Shown piece by piece: positions 54,976 to 63,600 of a stretch of DNA of 64,000 nucleotides (position 1 is its first letter; every line of letters begins with the position of its first letter). The notes beneath the pieces are model-generated. The model was not told the DNA's origin. It ran no database searches and worked only from the letters and a program-made list of their open reading frames with translations. Made by a program: the position numbers and the translations under genes. Source of the DNA: Paenibacillus artemisiicola (lineage in GTDB: Bacteria > Bacillota > Bacilli > Paenibacillales > Paenibacillaceae); the NCBI RefSeq assembly GCF_017652985.1, contig NZ_JAGGDJ010000008.1, positions 109,001 through 173,000 of the forward strand, written 5' to 3'.

Positions 54976-56153
54976 GGATGAACCTCCTGGATGTATCTCC
55001 TTTGAATTCGGGTGGTCGGGAACAGGGGACGCTGGCGCGAAGCCAGCAGCATCGCATAATCGAGCGGCCGGCGAACGGCCGCCTCGGCGGCTTCGGCGTC
55101 GGCCGCGAAGGACGCGCGGCCCGGCTTGGCGTTCGCTTCCAAGAGCCACAGCCGGCCGTCCGGCTCGAGGCCGAAATCGAGGCCCAGCTCGGCGAACCGG
55201 CCGAAATGCGCCTCGAGGCACGCGCCGGCCCGTTCGCTCGCGCGCCGGACGCGCGCTACCAGCTCCGCCGCGCCGGCCTCGCCGAACCGCGGCCGGAACG
55301 CCGCCGCGGCCGCGGCGGCCGTGCCGCCGCCGTGCAGGTTGGCGGTCACGCTCCCCGCGCCGCCGCGCCGCACGGCCGCGCCGGTGAAGGTCCAGCGGCC
55401 GACGGCGTCCTTCTGCAGGAGCGCCCGGACGTCGAAGGCGCGGCCTTCCTCGTCGGTCAGCCGCAAGCAGGGCTGAACGAGGTACGGGGCCGCGGACGCG
55501 AAGCGCTCGAGCCATGCGCCGGCGGCTTCCCACGTGCGGAAGCGGCACGCGAGCGGGCGGTTATGCCGGTCGCGGCCGTCGGCGCGCCAGCCTTCCGCGT
55601 CCGCGAGCAGCCGCAGCGCGCCCTTGCCGTGCATGCCCGCCGCCGGCTTCAGGAACAAGCCGCCCGGATGGCGGGCGAGCAGGCGCGCCAATTGGCCGGC
55701 GCCTTCGTAAGGCTCCGTCTCCGGCAGCAGCGGGCGCAGCGCGTCGTCATGCGCCATGGCGCGGAAGACGTCGAGCTTGCCGGGCAGCGAGCCGTTCAGC
55801 AGCGCGTACCGCTTGCGCTGCTTCAGCCGCGCGAGCGCGTGCCGGAACCGGCGGGCTTCCGCGGCCGACGCCGGCAGCGCCCGGTCGTAGACGACGTCGG
55901 GGAGCGGAAAGCTCCCGGGCCGCCATTCGCCGCCGCGCAGCGCGTAGCCGCCGATCGCCGTTTCGCCGGCCGCAGCGGCGTGAGAGGCGCAAAACAAAAA
56001 AACGAGCATGCCGATCGTCTGCCCATACGCGCAAAGACGGCGGCAAAAATCGTCCTCCGGCATGACGGGAGACGCCTCGCGCTCGCCGGCGCCGTCGAAT
56101 CGCCGCTGGCTGATCAGGATGCCGAGGATGCCGGTTCGTGCCGTTTCAGCCAT
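54972..56153 (-). CDS. YheC-like ATP-grasp protein, paralog 4 (divergent)
   Basis: 393 residues from the ATG with GGGAGGA 8 bp upstream. Core: TGILGILISQRRF, VVYDRALPA, LFLKPAAGMHGKGALRL, the metal ligand region WLLEANAKPG. It is the most divergent paralog. It is alanine- and arginine-rich with higher G+C, and the QQG[IV]xL element of the others is VQPCLRL. The key ATP and metal residues remain, so it may still be active but with another substrate. Confidence 0.8.
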   Translation of the reverse strand: MAETARTGILGILISQRRFDGAGEREASPVMPEDDFCRRLCAYGQTIGMLVFLFCASHAAAAGETAIGGYALRGGEWRPGSFPLPDVVYDRALPASAAEARRFRHALARLKQRKRYALLNGSLPGKLDVFRAMAHDDALRPLLPETEPYEGAGQLARLLARHPGGLFLKPAAGMHGKGALRLLADAEGWRADGRDRHNRPLACRFRTWEAAGAWLERFASAAPYLVQPCLRLTDEEGRAFDVRALLQKDAVGRWTFTGAAVRRGGAGSVTANLHGGGTAAAAAAAFRPRFGEAGAAELVARVRRASERAGACLEAHFGRFAELGLDFGLEPDGRLWLLEANAKPGRASFAADAEAAEAAVRRPLDYAMLLASRQRPLFPTTRIQRRYIQEVHP

Positions 56154-56173
56154 CGCCGCTTCCTCCCTTTGCT

Positions 56174-57544
56174 TCAAAATTCGGCCAAGTGCCGCGCGTA
56201 ACGGACCATGTTGCGGACGGAGGGACGGATCTTCTGGTCCTGCAGCGGCGTATTGTCGTTTTTGGAAGGTTTGGAATTCACTTCCAGCAACCAGACGCGG
56301 CCGTGCGTATCCAGCGCCAGATCGATGCCAAGCTCGCCGAAATGCGCGGGAATGAACGCGTCGATGCCGTGCGCGATGTCGATCGCGGCCCGCTGCAGCT
56401 TCCCGGGGGCATCGTGGCTGTTCGCGCCGGACAGGTTGGACCGGCCGACGGCCTCGCGCACGGTGCTGAGCGTGCCGCCTCTCGCGAGGTTCGACACGAA
56501 ATGATGGCTGCCCGCCGTGCGGGCGACGATGGACGTGAGCACCCATTTGCCGGTCTCGTTCTTCTGCACGAGCGCGCGGAAGTCGACGGGCCGGCCCATG
56601 ATGTCGATCAGCTGCAGCCCTTGCTGGATCTGGTACCGGACGGTTTTCATCTTGCCGGAGATGGAGCCGTAGAGCTTGAGCAGGCTGCTGAAATAATGCC
56701 GGCGCGTCCCGCCGACGGTGGCGTACTGCGCGGAATACGAGTCGCCTTCGAGCCGGGTGATGCGGATGATGCCTTTGCCCAGGCTCCCGCGCACCGGCTT
56801 CAGGAAGACGGTGTGGTACCGGGCGCACATCGTCTTAAGCATCGGGAAGGTTTTGAGCACGTGCGATTCCGGCAAATATTTGACCAGGGACGGGTCCTTC
56901 GCCAGCGCTTCGAACACTTCCGGCTTATCGAGGAATTTTTCGTTGAACACCGTGCTGTTGTGCCGCGTCTTGACTTCTTGAATGAACGCCTGCACGTTGG
57001 GCCGGTTCTCCAGCTTGCGCGACGTGAGCCGGTTGTTGACGACGTCCGGCGACGGCATGAACGCCTTGCGCCAGCCTTCGTTCGAATACGTCCAGCCCTC
57101 GACGGTATTGAAATTGCCTTTCAGGTGTAGCGGCGTGAAGAAGTACACATGGGCGCCCTGCGCGGCGCAGGCATCCACCAGTTCCTTGCAGAACATCGTG
57201 ATGGAGCCGAACGGCCGCTCGCGGTGCTCCGGGTCGTCGCGGCTGATCAGCACGCCGATCAGCGGCCCCAGCGCGAGCACGGCGTCCTCGGCGCGATAAC
57301 GGATGCGAAGCGTCGTGTTTTGCAGCAGTCCCATCTTCCTTGCCAGGCTTTGACCGATCCGCATCCCGTCGAACCGTTCGACCGGCACGACTTTGACATA
57401 TTGGCGCAATGCCCCGAATTTGAGCGTCACCGGCTGACCTTGCGGGATTTTCCATTGTCTCAGATAGGCGTCGCCGAGCATGATGGCGTCATCCGGCAGA
57501 ATGCCGGGGCTGATGACGTGCACGGCGACTTTCGTTTTCAGCAT
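56174..57544 (-). CDS. yheD: YheD-like ATP-grasp protein, paralog 5 (first in operon)
   Basis: 456 residues from the ATG with AAGGAG about 9 bp upstream; a longer frame to 57610 lacks a site. An extra N-terminal domain (about 1-95, KVAVHVISPGILPDDAIMLG onward), as in YheD, precedes the core LALGPLIGVLISRDD. Then VVNNRLTSR, VFLKPVRGSLGKGIIRI, IQQGLQLIDIMGRPVDFRAL and WLLEVNSKPS. It is the promoter-proximal gene; a possible SigK-type promoter lies upstream. Confidence 0.87.
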   Translation of the reverse strand: MLKTKVAVHVISPGILPDDAIMLGDAYLRQWKIPQGQPVTLKFGALRQYVKVVPVERFDGMRIGQSLARKMGLLQNTTLRIRYRAEDAVLALGPLIGVLISRDDPEHRERPFGSITMFCKELVDACAAQGAHVYFFTPLHLKGNFNTVEGWTYSNEGWRKAFMPSPDVVNNRLTSRKLENRPNVQAFIQEVKTRHNSTVFNEKFLDKPEVFEALAKDPSLVKYLPESHVLKTFPMLKTMCARYHTVFLKPVRGSLGKGIIRITRLEGDSYSAQYATVGGTRRHYFSSLLKLYGSISGKMKTVRYQIQQGLQLIDIMGRPVDFRALVQKNETGKWVLTSIVARTAGSHHFVSNLARGGTLSTVREAVGRSNLSGANSHDAPGKLQRAAIDIAHGIDAFIPAHFGELGIDLALDTHGRVWLLEVNSKPSKNDNTPLQDQKIRPSVRNMVRYARHLAEF

Positions 57545-57619
57545 CGACGGAGCTCCTTCCATGCCGGAGGATGTTGACGTTTTGGCCAGGGGTCCATAGG
57601 ATTTTGACACGAATTAGTT

Positions 57620-57648
57620 CATCATATGAGGACATCTATCCCTTGGTG
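57620..57648 (-). promoter_or_regulatory. Possible SigK-type promoter of the five-paralog operon
   Basis: On the complement, CACC (57648-57645), 16 bp, CATATGATG (57628-57620), close to the SigK pattern AC ... CATANNNTA with one mismatch. It lies about 76 bp before the first gene. Confidence 0.3.
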
Positions 57649-57784
57649 ATTGGCGGACAGAGCCGTTTTCAACATAAAATGACGCGTCCCCGCGCCCAAA
57701 GAGCGGTGCGTCCGCGTCTAGCTTTCTGGTAAAATGGAATCAGACAGGCAGCGAACGCTGCGCAAAGGACAAGGGGTGAACGCC

Positions 57785-59131
57785 GTGGCATCCGGAGGGA
57801 AGGCGCCAGAGGCGCAAACGAAGCACGAACGGCTGATGGACTATATCCGCCAGCTCGAAATCGGAACGAAGCTGTCCGTCCGGACGATGGCGGAGGAGCT
57901 GGACGTGAGCGAGGGAACGGCGTACAAGGCGATCAAGGAGGCGGAGGCGACGGGGCTCGTCAGCACGAAGGAGCGGATCGGGACCGTCCGGATCCAGCGC
58001 CGCGGACGGGAAACGCCGGACCGGCTGACGTTCGGGGAAGTGGCGGACATCGTGCAGGGCCAGCTGTACGGCGGCGCGGGGGGCCTCGAGAAGACGCTGC
58101 ACAAATTCGTCATCGGCGCGATGGAGCTCGACGCGATGGTCCGCTACATCGACGCGGGCAGCCTGCTCATCGTCGGCAACCGGCAGGGCGCCCACCGCCT
58201 CGCCTTGGAGCAGGGCGCGGGCGTGCTCATCACCGGCGGCTTCGGCACGAGCGAGGACATCCGGCTGCTCGCGGACGAGCTCGGGCTGCCGATCATCTCC
58301 TCCAAGCACGATACGTACACGGTCGCGTCCATGATCAACCGCGCGATGTTCGACCGGCTCATCCGGCAGAAAATCATGCTCGTCGAGGACATCGTGACGT
58401 ACAGCCGCCCGGTGGAGACGATGCGGCTCGGCGAGACGAAGGGCGATTACGTGCGGCTGGCCGCCCGGGTCGGGGGCACGCGGTTTCCCGTGCTGGACGA
58501 GCGGGGGCGGGTCGTCGGGATGATGACGGCGAAGGACGCGGAGGGCGCGGACGAGGCCGTGCCGGTCGAGAAGCTGATGGCGCGCAATCCGATCACGGCG
58601 GCGCCGAACATTCCGATCGCGTCCGCGGCGCACACGATGGCGGCCGAGGGGATCGACCTGCTGCCGATCGTGGACAAGAACCGCAAGCTGCTCGCCGCGG
58701 TCAGCCGCAACGAAGCGCTGGAGGCGATGCGCTACGCGGGCAAGCAAAAGGAATCCGGAGAGACGTTCGACGAGCTGATCGGGGCGGGGTTTCGATTGAC
58801 GGAGGATGCGGAAGGGGAACGCGCGGCGTACGAAGGACGGATCACGCCGCAAATGTCGGGAACGTTCGGCACGATCTCGGAGGGCGTGCTCGTCACGCTG
58901 ATGACGCAGGCGGCCCGGGGGTTTATCCGGGAGCTGGGGAAGCGGGATTACGTGATCGAGAGCATGACGACGTATTTCGTCCGGCCGCTCCAGCTGGAGA
59001 GCGAGATCGTCATCGTGCCGTCGCTGCTGGAGATGAGCCGCAAGAGCGTCAAGCTCGAGATCGAGCTGAAGGACCCCGCGGGCACGGCGGCGAAAGCGAT
59101 GCTCGCGGCGCAGCTGATCGATCCCTACTAA
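57785..59131 (+). CDS. ytoI: YtoI-like DRTGG/CBS/hotdog transcription regulator
   Basis: 448 residues from a GTG with AAGGGGTG 8 bp upstream. Domains in order: a winged-helix DNA-binding domain (about 10-70, LSVRTMAEELDVSEGTAYKA), a DRTGG domain (about 85-195), two CBS motifs (about 205-325) and a C-terminal hotdog thioesterase-like domain (about 340-448). The same architecture is found in Bacillus YtoI. CBS domains bind adenylates, so a nucleotide-sensing regulator is likely; its target is unknown. It lies beside ytpI as in Bacillus. Confidence 0.88.
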   Translation: MASGGKAPEAQTKHERLMDYIRQLEIGTKLSVRTMAEELDVSEGTAYKAIKEAEATGLVSTKERIGTVRIQRRGRETPDRLTFGEVADIVQGQLYGGAGGLEKTLHKFVIGAMELDAMVRYIDAGSLLIVGNRQGAHRLALEQGAGVLITGGFGTSEDIRLLADELGLPIISSKHDTYTVASMINRAMFDRLIRQKIMLVEDIVTYSRPVETMRLGETKGDYVRLAARVGGTRFPVLDERGRVVGMMTAKDAEGADEAVPVEKLMARNPITAAPNIPIASAAHTMAAEGIDLLPIVDKNRKLLAAVSRNEALEAMRYAGKQKESGETFDELIGAGFRLTEDAEGERAAYEGRITPQMSGTFGTISEGVLVTLMTQAARGFIRELGKRDYVIESMTTYFVRPLQLESEIVIVPSLLEMSRKSVKLEIELKDPAGTAAKAMLAAQLIDPY

Positions 59132-59267
59132 GGGAAGGCGGTTCCGGACTTGGAAATGGCACGCAGGATTCGACGCCGAAGGGGCATCCCGAGCTGCTTC
59201 GCGATGGGAAGGCCGGGTTTCGGGCGCCGAGCAGGCTGCGTAAGCCTGAAGGAAGCCGGCCGGCCGT

Positions 59268-59564
59268 TTAGCCTTTCATGGAACGGTAGACGCTGTTGTT
59301 GCGCAGCCCCGCGAACAGGTTGAACAGGCCGATGACGATGATGAGCGCGCTGATGATGACCTTGACCGTCGAGCCGGAGAAGGCGAGCATCATGAACAGC
59401 GCGATGAAGACGAGCATGACGCCCATGCACATGTTGGTGCGGGCGGCGAGCATGCCGCGCCGGCGCGTATCGGACGCGCGCCGCGCTTTGTAACTGAAGA
59501 CGGCCGACATCACCGACGTGAGGCAGATGACGAGGACGATGGCCCAATGTAAGGCGTTAACCAT
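59268..59564 (-). CDS. ytpI: YtpI family membrane protein
   Basis: 98 residues with three hydrophobic helices: LHWAIVLVICLTSVMSAVFS, MGVMLVFIALFMMLAFSG and VIISALIIVIGLFNLFAGL. ATG at 59564 with AAAGGAG about 12 bp upstream. Length and position next to ytoI match Bacillus YtpI. Function unknown. Confidence 0.8.
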   Translation of the reverse strand: MVNALHWAIVLVICLTSVMSAVFSYKARRASDTRRRGMLAARTNMCMGVMLVFIALFMMLAFSGSTVKVIISALIIVIGLFNLFAGLRNNSVYRSMKG

Positions 59565-59711
59565 GACTGGCGTGCAGCTCCTTTGCCCTAAGCGGGGCTT
59601 GTTTTCTGCCCACCATTGTACCATGAACGGCACGGCAAACGAAAATGCCGTTTTCGCCGCCCGCCCTGCGCCGGCCGCGCCCTGCAGGACGCGAACGGCG
59701 GCGCGGAGCGC

Positions 59712-60224
59712 TCATTTGATCGGCCGCGCGTACGGCTTCGCCGTGAACCACACCTGCAGCACGTTGTCCACGACCAGCATCGTATGGATTTGCACCGTGA
59801 ATTCCTTGTTGCCCCCGACGAGATAGATTTTGTCGTTCAGCAGCAGCCGGGCCAGCTCGGCGTTCGTGTTGATCTTGTAAATGCTCGTCCCGAGGAAGAC
59901 GGAGAGATCCTTCTTCAGCTTGGTCTTGAGCTCCAGCTTCGTCTGCTCGTCCAGCGCGGCGGCGGGCTCTTCCTCTTTCCGGTCCAGCAGGATCGGCTGC
60001 ACGCTCTTCACCACCGTATGCTGGTCCTTGAACTGATTCAGCTTCTCGAGCCGGTCCTCGTAGTCGCTCAGCTTGTCTTCCAATTCCGTATTCGTCTCGC
60101 GCAGCGCGTCGAAATTCATGAAAAAAACCGCATGGTACGCCATGGCGCCGAGAATGCCGCCGAGCACGACGAAGGCGACGGCCTGCGTGAACCGCGCGAA
60201 CCGTTCGAAGGGGGGCACGCGCAT
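59712..60224 (-). CDS. ytrI: Sporulation membrane protein YtrI
   Basis: 170 residues. One membrane helix (about 14-36, AVAFVVLGGILGAMAYHAVF) and a long coiled-coil helix (about 42-68, LRETNTELEDKLSDYEDRLE) are followed by a globular C-terminal domain. This fits YtrI, required for efficient sporulation in Bacillus. It starts 2 bp after the ytrH stop, with GGAG inside the end of ytrH, so the pair is cotranscribed and translationally linked. Confidence 0.85.
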   Translation of the reverse strand: MRVPPFERFARFTQAVAFVVLGGILGAMAYHAVFFMNFDALRETNTELEDKLSDYEDRLEKLNQFKDQHTVVKSVQPILLDRKEEEPAAALDEQTKLELKTKLKKDLSVFLGTSIYKINTNAELARLLLNDKIYLVGGNKEFTVQIHTMLVVDNVLQVWFTAKPYARPIK

Positions 60225-60226
60225 CG

Positions 60227-60553
60227 CTAGGCCGCTCCTTTGCAGAGCCAGCGGATGAGCTCCGTGCCCATATGCGCGCCCAGGAAGGCGCACAAGATGT
60301 AGAAGACTTGCTGCACGACGGGCGAGAGATGCCCTTCGAGCATGTTGCTTTCGATGACGCGCATGGGGTCGATCGTGCCGCCGACCGCCGCGACGAGCGC
60401 CCATATTTTCAGCCGGGAAGCCGTGTCGATCATGATCGCGGCGGGGGCGGCCATGACGAAGACGGACCCCATGCCGGCGAGCATCGAGCCGCCGAACACG
60501 ACGCCGAACGCGATGAAGAAGTCGACGATGGATTTCGATAAGAAGGACTCCAT
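60227..60553 (-). CDS. ytrH: Sporulation protein YtrH
   Basis: 108 residues with three hydrophobic segments (FFIAFGVVFGGSMLAGMGSV, KIWALVAAVGGTID, VVQQVFYILCAFLGAHMG). It matches the YtrH family, and the gene is divergent from dnaE as in Bacillus. GAAGGGAG precedes the ATG. A SigE-like promoter with a perfect -10 lies upstream. Confidence 0.88.
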   Translation of the reverse strand: MESFLSKSIVDFFIAFGVVFGGSMLAGMGSVFVMAAPAAIMIDTASRLKIWALVAAVGGTIDPMRVIESNMLEGHLSPVVQQVFYILCAFLGAHMGTELIRWLCKGAA

Positions 60554-60618
60554 GAAGGCTGCGCTCCCTTCGGTTCCGGGGGATCTGGCGGGGACGCGGC
60601 CCGTCCCCTCTCGAATCC

Positions 60619-60648
60619 ATTGTATGGGCTTGCGGGGGGCCGTTATGA
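60619..60648 (-). promoter_or_regulatory. SigE-like promoter of ytrHI
   Basis: On the complement, TCATAAC (60648-60642), 15 bp, CATACAAT (60626-60619), the latter an exact SigE -10. The -35 region overlaps an extended -10 for dnaE on the other strand (TGA-TAAAAT, 60646-60654). Confidence 0.6.
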
Positions 60649-60697
60649 TAAAATGATAGAAAAAGATGCTCGTTTACGATAGAAAGAAGGAATGGCG

Positions 60698-63600
60698 ATG
60701 AGCGGCGACCGCGAGTTTGTACATTTGCACGTCCATAGCGAATTCAGTCTCCTGGACGGAGCCGCGCGGATCAAGGATCTGGTCGAGACCGCCGCGGAGC
60801 TGGGCATGAAGGCGCTGGCGCTGACCGATCACGGGGTCATGTACGGCGCCGTTCCGTTTTATAAGGCGTGCCGGGCGCGCGGCATCAAGCCGATCATCGG
60901 CTGCGAGGCGTACCTGACGATCGGCTCGCGCTTCGACAAGGGCGCGCGCAAGGACAATCCGATCTATCACCTCATCCTGCTCGCGAAGAACGAGACGGGC
61001 TACCGGAATTTAATGAAGCTCGTCTCCGTCGGGCATTTGGAGGGGTTCCACTATAAGCCGCGGATTGATTTCGAGGCGCTGCGCGCGCACTCGGAGGGCC
61101 TGATCTGCCTCAGCTCCTGCCTCGGCAGCGAGATCGCGCAGCTGCTGCTGCACGACCGGCACGACGAGGCGCTCCGGTCGGCGGAGCGCTACCGGTCGAT
61201 CTTCGGCGACGATTTCTACCTCGAGCTGCAGGACCACGGCATGCTGGAGCAAAAGAAAGTGCTGCAGGCGACGCTCGAGCTGGCGGCGCGGACCGGCATT
61301 CCGACCGTCGCGACGAACGACGTGCACTACCTGCAGCCGGCCGACGCGGCCGTGCAGGACGTGCTCATCTGCATCGGCACCGGCAAGACCGTCGAGGACG
61401 ACGACCGGCTGCAGATGCTGACCGACCAGATGTACCTGAAGAGCGCGGACGAGATGTACCGGCAGTTCCGGCAGGCGGAGGACGCGGTCCGGCGGACCGC
61501 CGAAATCGCGGCGAAATGCGAGCTCGAGCTGACGTTCGGGCGCGCGCTGCTGCCGGCGTTCCATCCGATTCCGGCGGGCATGACGTCCTCCGCGTACCTC
61601 GAGGCGCTGTGCCGCGAAGGACTGGAAGCGCGGTACGCCGGCGATCCCGCCTGGACGGCGGACGAATCCGCGAAGCGGAAGGCGCTCGAGCGGCTGCTCT
61701 ACGAGCTGAAGGTCATCGACAATATGGGCTTCAGCGATTATTTCCTCATCGTCTGGGACTTCATCCGCTTCGCCCATGAACAGGGCATCCGGACGGGACC
61801 GGGCCGGGGCTCCTCGGCGGGCAGCCTCGTGGCGTACACGCTGCGCATCACGGACGTCGACCCGCTCAAATACAAGCTCCTGTTCGAGCGCTTCCTGAAC
61901 CCCGAGCGCGTGACGATGCCGGATATCGACATCGACTTCAACGACGAACGGCGCGACGAGGTCATCGCGTACGTCTCGGCCAAGTACGGCGAGGAGCACG
62001 TCGCCCAAATCATCACGTTCGGCACGATGGCGGCCAAGGCGGCCGTCCGCGACGTCGGCCGGGCGATGGCGGTGCCGTTCGGCGAGGTGGACCGCGCCGC
62101 GAAGCTGATCCCGAGCCAGCTCGGCATTTCGCTCGAGGAGGCGCTGCGGACGAGCGCCGAGCTGCGCGAAGCGTCCGAACGCCAGCCGAAGACGGCGGAC
62201 CTGCTGCGCATGGCGCTGAAGGTCGAGGGCATGCCCCGGCACGCCTCGACCCACGCGGCGGGCGTCGTCATCTCCGGCGAGCCGCTGACGAATTACGTGC
62301 CGCTGCAGGCGGGCACGGAGCGGACGGCGCTGACGCAGTATTCCATGGAAAACCTCGAGGCCGTCGGCCTGCTGAAGATGGACTTTCTCGGCCTGCGGAC
62401 GCTGTCCATTCTGGAGCGCGCCCTGGACTGGGTGAAGCGGCAGCAGGGCATCACCGTCGACTTCCGGCGCATCCCGGACGACGATCCCGCGACGTACGCG
62501 ATGCTGACGCGCGGGGACACGACGGGCATCTTCCAGCTGGAGTCCGCCGGCGTCCGCCGGGTGCTCCGCGAGCTGAAGCCGACGCAATTCGAAGACATCG
62601 TCTCCGTCCTGGCCCTGTACCGTCCGGGCCCGATGGAGTTCATTCCCAAATACATCGCCGGCAAGCACGGCCTCGCGGACGTGGAGTACCCGCATCCGTC
62701 GCTCGAGCCGATCCTGGCCGACACGTACGGCATCATCGTGTACCAGGAGCAGATCATGCAGATCGCCTCGGCGATGGCGGGCTTCTCGCTCGGCGAAGCC
62801 GACCTGCTCCGCCGCGCCGTCTCGAAGAAGAAGCGCGAGGTGCTCGACGAGGAGCGGGCGCACTTCGTCGCGGGCAGCCAGGGGCAGGGCTACGGCGAGC
62901 GCGACGCGAACGCCGTCTACGACATGATCGTGCGGTTCGCCGATTACGGCTTTCCGCGCGCGCACGCGGCGGCTTACGGGGTCCTCGCCTTCCAGACCGC
63001 GTGGCTGAAGGCGAACCATCCCGTGCCGTTCATGGCGTCGATGCTCGCTTCGGTGACCGGCAACCAGCGCAAGACGGCGGAATACGTCGACGAATGCCGC
63101 CGCATGGACATCGAGGTGCTGCCCCCGGACGTCAACGAAAGCAGCGTGACGTTCACGCCCGTCGGCGGCGCGATCCGCTTCGGCCTGGCGTCGATCAAGA
63201 ACGTCGGCACGCAGGCGATCGACGCGTTGCTGAAGGAGCGGGCGCAGCGCCGCTTCGACAGCCTGACCGACCTGTGCCGGCGCGTCGACCTCCGGATCGC
63301 CAACAAGCGCGTGCTGGAATCGCTGATCCAGGCGGGCGCGTGCGATTCGCTCGGCGCGCACCGGGCGCAGCTCGTCGCGGTGCTCGACGAGACGGTCGAG
63401 GCGGCGCTCAAGTGGCGCAAGGAGCGCGAGGAGCTGCAGATCGAGCTGTTCGGCTTCGACGAGGTGCAGAATTGGGACGTCGAGCTGCCGGAGGTGCGGC
63501 CGTACACGACCGGCCAGCTGCTCGGGCTGGAGCGGGAGCTGCTCGGCATGTACCTGTCCGGCCACCCGCTGGACGCGTTCGACGAAGCGCTGGCGGGGCT

